Source of the DNA: Hahella sp.
GTDB lineage: Bacteria > Pseudomonadota > Gammaproteobacteria > Pseudomonadales > Oleiphilaceae
Length of the DNA stretch: 64,000 nucleotides
Direction: 5' to 3'
Assembly (NCBI GenBank): GCA_028280065.1
Contig: JANQMN010000132.1
Span: forward strand, 1-64,000
Shown here: positions 58,292 to 64,000 of the stretch, piece by piece
Numbering within the stretch: position 1 is the stretch's first letter
Layout of the letters: each line of letters opens with the position of its first letter
Program-made: the position numbers and the translations under genes
The notes under the pieces: model-generated
Seen by the model: only the letters and a program-made list of their open reading frames with translations
Databases searched by the model: none
What the model was told of the DNA's origin: nothing

Positions 58292-60457
58292 TTATCGCTC
58301 AACCACCCGTTTCTCCCCGGATTGGATGATCACGGGTTCGTTGTCAGCGGGTTCGCTGCCACTGAAACGGAGCCGGTAGGAACCGGCAGCGAGTTTTATC
58401 GGTTCGCCATTAACAGTGCCCGATGCCACCCAGCCACCGTCTTTGTCGAGCACATCATAGGCGCGTTGGGTACTCAGCAGCATGCTGTTGTTCAGTTCCT
58501 GGGCATCCCGGGCGTCGAAATAATTGCCGCCGCCGAGTTTTGCCCACTCGGCGAAGGTGTCTCTGAGCATTCTTTCCTCTATGCCGAAGCCGATAATGTT
58601 GACCCGGACGTCGATGCCTTTGTTCCTAAGCCTGCTAATGACTTCTGCGGGATCGCCTTCACAGGTCTCCTCTCCGTCGGTTAACAGCACTACCAGATGA
58701 GGTCCGGTAGCTCCGGTCAAATCCTGCGAAACCAACCGTAAGGATGCCGCAATCGGCGTTTTTGCGAGGTTTTTGGCATTAATTCTGCCTACCTTGTCGA
58801 TTACCTTTGCCTTGTTTAGCGGGGCTAACGGAACTTCCAAATCCGTGCGGCAGGAATCAGCCTCCTTGTGGCCAAATACCCGTAAGGCGAACAGATCGCC
58901 TTCGGATAGTGCCTCCTGGGTAAAATGGATGAGCGCTTGTTTTGCAATATCGATCCGGCGCTTGTCCGCCATTTTTTTCAGCATACTGCCTGAAGCGTCC
59001 AAAATGACCGCAATTGCCGGCGAATAATTCTCCGTGCCTTTGCTCTGCAACACTAGCAGGGTGCCTGGTTCCTTACCGGGAATAACGCTAATTGGCCGGC
59101 TGGCGAGCGTATTCCTCAGCTTGCCTGTGATATACCGGACTTCATAATTACCAGGATTGTTAGGCGCGTCCAACGTTAGTGTCTTTCCCCGCTTAACCAT
59201 GGCGTAAGGGCCGTTGGCATAATTGTCGGCGCTAGCGGGAAGCACAGCGATATAGTCTAACTCGTTGCCCGGACCTTCCCAGGCGACCGAAAAGGCGGAT
59301 CTTATTTCGACGGTGTCAGGCGCTTGCAACGAGGCAGTTGCAGGGAGGGCTTTAATCCTTTTGCGCGCTAATATCCGGTCGGACTTTCCTGTCGCGTAGC
59401 GAACTTCGTAGTCACCGGGTAGTTCCGGGACCGTTAATGTCAGCGGATTACCTGACTTGGTATAGACAAAACTTTCGTAGGCCTTGTCGTTGGCGTCCGC
59501 TTCGGCAATCAAAATGTAGTCTAGAGGATTACCCGGTCCCTCCCAGGTAATCTCCAGTTTCGCACCGGAGACAATGGAATCCGCAGACTGAATATTGGCA
59601 CTGGTTGCGGTGACGGTTAGTGCATGACTTGCCAAGGTTAGCGAATCCTGCCCTGAGCTATAGCGGACTTCGTACTCACCCGAGAAGTCCGGAGCGGTTA
59701 GGGTCAGCGTTGATCCGGATTTCGTATACTTGTAGTCGTCGTAAGCGCCTTCCTTCGCACCTTTCGGGACGATGGTGATATAGTCTTGCGGGTTGTTCGG
59801 ACCTGTCCAGGTGACCTGAACCGGGCTGCCTGCAGATACGGTAGCCGGCGCTTCTAATGTCGCCGTGGTGGCAATGACTTGAATGGCCCGGCTTACCACT
59901 GTTTTATAGCTTACGCCCATCGCATAGCGAAGTTCGTACCGGCCATCCTTGTCCGGCGCTTTCAGCGTAAGAGGGGAGCCCTTTTTGGTGTAAACATAAG
60001 TGCCGTAGCTACCCTCTTTGGCCCCGGATGCAACGATGGTAATGTAATCCTGCTTATTATCGGGGCCGGTCCAATGAATAGTGATATCCGAGCCGGCAGG
60101 CACCTGTTCCGGTGCTTGCAGCGTCGCATTGACAGGGGTGACCTTAAGGGGCCTGACCGCCAGTGTCGGGTAAGGGCGGTCGGCAGCCAGATAGCGGATT
60201 TCATACTCTCCCGGTAAATCCGGCACGGTCAGCGTCACCGGGTTCCTTTTCGCATATTGATACCGGTTATAGGTTCCTTCAGGACTGCCTACGGAGACAA
60301 TGCTGATAAAATCGGCGGACTCACCCCCGGTAAAGGAGACCTTGATCTCCGATCCCGCCGGGGCTGCCTCTGGAGCGTCAAGGGTTACTTCAGCAACGGC
60401 TTGAAAAGCCAGGAAAAAAGTAAAGGCAAATAAAAAGACAAATCGCATGCTGAGCAT
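58292..60457 (-). CDS. Exported vWA protein with five tandem beta-domains
   Basis: This 721-residue protein has a signal peptide (FLFAFTFFLAFQAVA). Five tandem domains of about 92 residues cover about 24-470, each with the pattern V.AGS...V.WTGP.N..DYI.IV, then Y..Y.Y.K.G..LTL..P...G.YE.RY. A von Willebrand A domain at about 480-650 has the MIDAS DASGSM (Asp487) and LLTDGEET. A short final domain repeats the beta pattern (AYDVLDKDGGWVASGTVNG). It is likely a periplasmic or surface metal-dependent adhesion or complex-forming protein. No partner such as MoxR is adjacent. Confidence 0.85.
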   Translation of the reverse strand: MLSMRFVFLFAFTFFLAFQAVAEVTLDAPEAAPAGSEIKVSFTGGESADFISIVSVGSPEGTYNRYQYAKRNPVTLTVPDLPGEYEIRYLAADRPYPTLAVRPLKVTPVNATLQAPEQVPAGSDITIHWTGPDNKQDYITIVASGAKEGSYGTYVYTKKGSPLTLKAPDKDGRYELRYAMGVSYKTVVSRAIQVIATTATLEAPATVSAGSPVQVTWTGPNNPQDYITIVPKGAKEGAYDDYKYTKSGSTLTLTAPDFSGEYEVRYSSGQDSLTLASHALTVTATSANIQSADSIVSGAKLEITWEGPGNPLDYILIAEADANDKAYESFVYTKSGNPLTLTVPELPGDYEVRYATGKSDRILARKRIKALPATASLQAPDTVEIRSAFSVAWEGPGNELDYIAVLPASADNYANGPYAMVKRGKTLTLDAPNNPGNYEVRYITGKLRNTLASRPISVIPGKEPGTLLVLQSKGTENYSPAIAVILDASGSMLKKMADKRRIDIAKQALIHFTQEALSEGDLFALRVFGHKEADSCRTDLEVPLAPLNKAKVIDKVGRINAKNLAKTPIAASLRLVSQDLTGATGPHLVVLLTDGEETCEGDPAEVISRLRNKGIDVRVNIIGFGIEERMLRDTFAEWAKLGGGNYFDARDAQELNNSMLLSTQRAYDVLDKDGGWVASGTVNGEPIKLAAGSYRLRFSGSEPADNEPVIIQSGEKRVVER

Positions 60458-60595
60458 ATCGAAGATCCGGGAAAGTTAATGCGACTGACGAGCGTAACCG
60501 GAAAGTAGATTAGTCGTCGATGGCGGCTAAGTCCAGCAAGATGCATCGCTGTGGTGAAGCTGAAAGACGAAAGAACGCTTCGAGAAGTTTACTTG

Positions 60596-62140
60596 CTATT
60601 CCTCGTGATCGGGCAGCATGTCGCGAATTGCCAGGAATTCGTCGAAATTATCCAGCAAAATGTCGACTAGCCTGGGTTCGAATTTGATTCCGGACTGCTC
60701 GACAATAAAGGCTTTTATCTGATCATTAGGCCAGGGCTTTTTGTAGCTGCGGGTCGAGCCCAAAGCGTCAAATACGTCGGCGACCGCCATAAGCCGCGCT
60801 TCCAGGGGAATCTCTTCGCCCTTTAAACCTTCGGGATAGCCGCTGCCGTCCCAGTTTTCGTGGTGATATTGAGCCAGTCTGGCGCCGACTTTAGCGACCG
60901 TTGTGTCGGATTTGCGCAGTAACTCCCCGCCAATTTCCGCATGGGTTTTCATGATCTCCCATTCCTCGGCATCAAGTTTGCCCGGCTTGTGCAGAATGGT
61001 TTCCGGTATCGCAACTTTGCCAATATCATGCAGGGGCGCGGAAAACTTGATGGCTTTGATCAATGGCTCGGAGAGTCCGAGTTTAATCGCCATTTTTTCG
61101 CAGATCAGGGCGACCCGTTTAACATGCGCGCCGGTCTCCTTACTCCGGGCTTCGATGGCATCGCCCAGTATATACATGAGTTCCTTCTGGGTACGTTCGA
61201 TTTCTTCCCTGGTCGCGATAGTTTCCAGGATCAATGCCAAGTTAGTGGCATACATTTCCAGCAGCCGGACCTTGAAGGGCTCCAGCTTTTCATGGAACTC
61301 TACATACAGAACCGAAGCGGTGTTCGCGGCTGTTTCATAGTAACCGACAAAACTCTGGTTATCGATGTATGCGGTTTTCTGATTAAAAATTCGGCTGATG
61401 AGATCTTTTACTCTGGGATCAAGCGCTGCATCTCCCAGGTCGTCGCTTTGGTTCACATAACGCCCGGTGCAAGCCAGTATCAGATGTTTCTTGGCGTGAA
61501 AAATATCTTCTTCGGAGTGGGCGATATATAGCGCCGAGGAGTTTAACTCCATCAAATTCAGTAGATGTTCCAGCGCAGCTGTACTGAAGGTGCGAAGCTC
61601 TCGCATTTTCAACATGAAGTTGGAGGCTTCGATCAGCTTGCGGAAACCTTCCAGACTTTTTTCGATGGTAATGATGTCGCGGTAGCCCCGGATCGCCGAG
61701 TAAACGCAGGTAATCATGCGGTCAGAGCTGAATTCGGTTTTATCCTTGTAATCGTTGATATCGAAATCTTTAACCACCTGGTGTTCCGGGGCCTTACCGG
61801 CCTGGCCGGTACGCAGGATAAGACGGATTTTTTGGTTTTTCAGTTCTTGGCGTATCCACCTCACCAGAGTCAAGCCGGCATCGTCGGTTTCCATGACCAC
61901 ATCGACAAAGGCCATGGCGATATTGTCTTCTTTTTTTAACAGTGTCTGGGCTTCTTTCGCGGAATAGGCGGAAATAAACTCGAGGGAACGATTCTCAACT
62001 TCCAGGTATTTAAGAACCAGGCGAGTAACCGAGTGGACGGATTCGTCGTCGTCAACAATCAAAATCTTCCATGTATCGCGCCTGGCCTGCGGCTGGTCGT
62101 CGTTATCGCTGGAAGCGCTAAACATTAGCTTGTCTCTCAT
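60596..62140 (-). CDS. Response regulator with DUF3369 and HD-GYP phosphodiesterase domain
   Basis: This 514-residue protein has a receiver at about 23-150 (ILIVDDDESVHSV, phospho-acceptor in AFVDVVMETDDAG, Lys in DYKDKTE). A DUF3369 sensor-like domain at about 165-330 (YRDIITIEKSLEGFRKLIEASN) follows, then HD-GYP at about 335-505 with LHDIGKVAIP (His371/Asp372) and HHENWDGSGYPEGLKGEEIP. HD-GYP enzymes degrade cyclic di-GMP. The membrane-free architecture suggests that a kinase or another partner sets its activity. The start ATG at 62140 follows GGAGAGG. It is divergent from the CBS gene. Confidence 0.93.
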   Translation of the reverse strand: MRDKLMFSASSDNDDQPQARRDTWKILIVDDDESVHSVTRLVLKYLEVENRSLEFISAYSAKEAQTLLKKEDNIAMAFVDVVMETDDAGLTLVRWIRQELKNQKIRLILRTGQAGKAPEHQVVKDFDINDYKDKTEFSSDRMITCVYSAIRGYRDIITIEKSLEGFRKLIEASNFMLKMRELRTFSTAALEHLLNLMELNSSALYIAHSEEDIFHAKKHLILACTGRYVNQSDDLGDAALDPRVKDLISRIFNQKTAYIDNQSFVGYYETAANTASVLYVEFHEKLEPFKVRLLEMYATNLALILETIATREEIERTQKELMYILGDAIEARSKETGAHVKRVALICEKMAIKLGLSEPLIKAIKFSAPLHDIGKVAIPETILHKPGKLDAEEWEIMKTHAEIGGELLRKSDTTVAKVGARLAQYHHENWDGSGYPEGLKGEEIPLEARLMAVADVFDALGSTRSYKKPWPNDQIKAFIVEQSGIKFEPRLVDILLDNFDEFLAIRDMLPDHEE

Positions 62141-62403
62141 TCACCTCTCCGGACAGGCACAGAATTCCGATTGTCAGTTTCTCTTATACCAAGTGTAGAC
62201 CGGGCTGGCTACTTCCACAAAGCATACAGCGTTGATCCGGTGGCGGGACTGGAGTGTAAAATATGCTCTACGTTCGTTTTCGGAATACTGGACTGGGTCA
62301 ATTAACCTGGGTATCCCGCACTTTGCCGCCGTTAGATTGATATTGATCAAGTGGTTAGCATGTTCAGGTTAAATAATGTTAGCGCCTAGATTAGGAGAAA
62401 GTT

Positions 62404-62862
62404 ATGGACTTATCCGGCTTGATCATTCCCACTGGAGTTGCCCGTCCGGGCACGCTTGTAAAAGATGTGTTTGCCAAATGTGTCGACGCCAACGTTCCCG
62501 GGATTCCGTTTTGTAATGAGAAAGGAGAACTGGTCGGCAAGGCTTCGATTCGGCATGTTCTTAAAATTACCTGCATTCCTGATTTCATGGTAAAGCATGC
62601 CCGTCTGCTAGGTAACAATATCGACAAGTTGGCGATCAAAGATGACCATATCCAACATGTGATGCATCTTCCTATAGATGATTTTGTTCTAAAAAAAATG
62701 GCAACTGCCAATCTGACAACGCCAACGACCAAAGCGTTGGCCATTATGGAAGAATTTGACACTACCTATATGTTCATTATCAACGGTTCGCGTTACCAGG
62801 GCGTGGTCTCGATCATGGGAATTGCCAAGGTGATGCTGGAGGGGATGCAGGCAAGAGCTTGA
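62404..62862 (+). CDS. Tandem CBS domain protein
   Basis: This 152-residue soluble protein is a CBS pair: first domain about 10-65 (VARPGTLVKDVFAKCVDANVPGIPFCNEKGELVGKASIR), second about 80-150 (HVMHLPIDDF...TPTTKALAIMEEFDTTYMFIINGSRYQGVVSIMGI). CBS pairs bind adenosyl ligands such as AMP or ATP and often gate transporters. The gene lies 50 nt upstream of an ArsB/NhaD-type permease and is probably cotranscribed with it, suggesting that it regulates that transporter. Confidence 0.85.
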   Translation: MDLSGLIIPTGVARPGTLVKDVFAKCVDANVPGIPFCNEKGELVGKASIRHVLKITCIPDFMVKHARLLGNNIDKLAIKDDHIQHVMHLPIDDFVLKKMATANLTTPTTKALAIMEEFDTTYMFIINGSRYQGVVSIMGIAKVMLEGMQARA

Positions 62863-62912
62863 AATAAGGTTACGAATCAGTTAGCCAAAAAATAAGATCA
62901 AGGGAGTACTGA

Positions 62913-64000
62913 ATGTTAACTGCTGACATGTATATTGCCGGTGGAATCCTGCTGGTGGCTTACATTTTTATTTTTAGCGAAATGCTGCCCCGCAGCAATA
63001 CGGCCATAGTGGGGGCCGTCGTTATGGTGGGTGCGGGCTCCTGGTTTGGTTTTTACACCCAGGAAGAGGCGGTTTTGGCGGTGGATGCCAACACCATTTT
63101 GTTATTGATGGCGATGATGGCAATCGTCGCCATGCTCAGGCCGACTGGGGGCTTCGAATATGTCGGCATCCGGATTGCGAAGCTGGCCAGAGGCAATCCA
63201 AGAGTTTTACTGGTATACCTCTGCTTCGCTGTCAGTGTTATCAGTATGTTTTTGGACAATGTCACGACCGTCATCATATTCGCACCGCTTACCGTCCTCA
63301 TCACCCGTCTTCTTAACCGCAATCCAGCTCCCTATCTTATCGCCGAAGCCATACTTTCCAACGTAGGCGGTGCTGCGACCCTCGTGGGCGACCCGCCGAA
63401 TATCATGATCGGCAGTACTGCCAGCCTCGATTTCATGTCTTTCATCGTACACATGGGCCCGATGGTACTACCCTCATGGCTAATGACAGTTGGCGTTATT
63501 TTATTCTTGTTTCGCAAGCAGCTGGCGGACTCTCCGGAAGATGCCATGCTGGACATGGATCTGGATGAGCGCAAGGCGATTACCGATCCCGTCGGACTTC
63601 GCAAGGTTTCCATCGCTTTGTTTGTCGTGATAATGCTGTTTTTCGTGCACCATATATTTCATCTTTTTCCCGCTTTTGTGTCCTGGGTTGGGGTGGCGAT
63701 AGCCCTGTTGTGGATTAACCCGGACCCGGAAGAACTGTTCAAGGAGGTCGAATGGCCGGTGCTGTTATTCTTCGCCTCGTTATTCATCATGGTGGGTGGC
63801 GTCGAGGCCTCTGGTATTTTGGACCTTATCGGCCATGCCTTGGCGGAGCGGACCGGCGATGTGAGTGCGCTTATGGTCAATGCTGTTTTGCTGATGTGGG
63901 TGGCGGCCATACTTAGCGCTTTAGTTGATAATATCCCTTTCACTGTAACCATGCTGCCCATTATTGCCGGATTGGAAAGCAAAGGAATCAATGTGCAACC
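62913..64000 (+). CDS. ArsB/NhaD-type ion transporter superfamily permease (cut by window edge)
   Basis: At least 362 residues are encoded before the window ends. The start ATG 62913 follows GGGAG. Hydrophobic spans and the motifs MFLDNVTTVIIFAPLTVL, then GGAATLVGDPPNIMIGS and ALVDNIPFTVTMLP, are those of the ArsB/NhaD/P-protein group of sodium:proton antiporter-like permeases. The DN motif in the first repeat and the DNIPFT motif in the second are both present. The ion is not predictable. It follows a CBS regulator gene, and the HD-GYP response regulator gene is divergent from both. Confidence 0.9.
   Translation, partial: MLTADMYIAGGILLVAYIFIFSEMLPRSNTAIVGAVVMVGAGSWFGFYTQEEAVLAVDANTILLLMAMMAIVAMLRPTGGFEYVGIRIAKLARGNPRVLLVYLCFAVSVISMFLDNVTTVIIFAPLTVLITRLLNRNPAPYLIAEAILSNVGGAATLVGDPPNIMIGSTASLDFMSFIVHMGPMVLPSWLMTVGVILFLFRKQLADSPEDAMLDMDLDERKAITDPVGLRKVSIALFVVIMLFFVHHIFHLFPAFVSWVGVAIALLWINPDPEELFKEVEWPVLLFFASLFIMVGGVEASGILDLIGHALAERTGDVSALMVNAVLLMWVAAILSALVDNIPFTVTMLPIIAGLESKGINVQ

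Overview
The window looks like one contiguous piece of a gammaproteobacterial chromosome. The indicators are Gpt and GalU of gammaproteobacterial type, a split B12-dependent ribonucleotide reductase (NrdJab), a DUF938 methyltransferase, a Dps, an RND pump, DUF4214 surface proteins and many lipoproteins with gammaproteobacterial lipoboxes. No rRNA, tRNA or CRISPR array was seen, and nothing fixes the genus. Base composition is intermediate; the sugar cluster (about 40-47 kb) looks somewhat more AT-rich by eye.

Layout. 0-2.3 kb: an IS5-like transposase cut by the left edge, a flavin reductase and gpt in an operon, and a divergent DUF938 methyltransferase. 2.3-12.4 kb: two very large exported proteins that share a DUF4214 domain (a 1150-residue repeat protein and a 1362-residue matrixin-type metalloprotease), with a GH12 glucanase lipoprotein, Dps and an Arg-rich microprotein between them. 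12.5-17.6 kb: an RND efflux permease/adaptor pair, a DUF192 protein and a solute-binding-protein remnant. 17.7-20.6 kb: an alkylsulfatase-like lipoprotein, a bacteriohemerythrin, a receiver-domain remnant with a 21-bp tandem duplication, and an orphan Rap1a/Tai-like exported protein. 20.9-24.8 kb: a compact operon of receiver protein, SLC13/DASS permease and a receiver-cNMP-histidine kinase, the best candidate in the window for an undescribed system. 24.9-31.9 kb: a CPBP membrane protease and divergent TetR regulator separated by two perfect 18-bp operators, then globin, PF10118 protein, DUF2891 lipoprotein, Nudix, FmdB-like protein and galU.

32.2-39.9 kb: nrdJa and nrdJb; nrdJa carries a 377-residue LAGLIDADG intein at the active-site NP/CGEQ position, and the long upstream region holds NrdR-box-like palindromes. 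Then an ECF sigma factor faces a soluble Ser/Thr kinase. 40.0-52.5 kb: a glycan locus with sugar C-methyltransferase, epimerase/dehydratase, RfbC, PIG-L deacetylase, RfbF, a DUF4910 aminopeptidase-like protein, four GT2 and one GT4 glycosyltransferases and an atypical SDR. This is consistent with making and transferring a branched CDP/dTDP-type deoxysugar, although a 4,6-dehydratase is not evident.

52.5-64 kb: two lipoprotein hydrolase operons, a DEP-domain/FAD disulfide oxidoreductase fusion, a vWA protein with five tandem beta-domains, a receiver-DUF3369-HD-GYP phosphodiesterase, and a CBS protein followed by an ArsB/NhaD-type permease cut by the right edge. The pairing of an ion-transporter-superfamily permease with receiver or CBS signalling genes therefore occurs twice.
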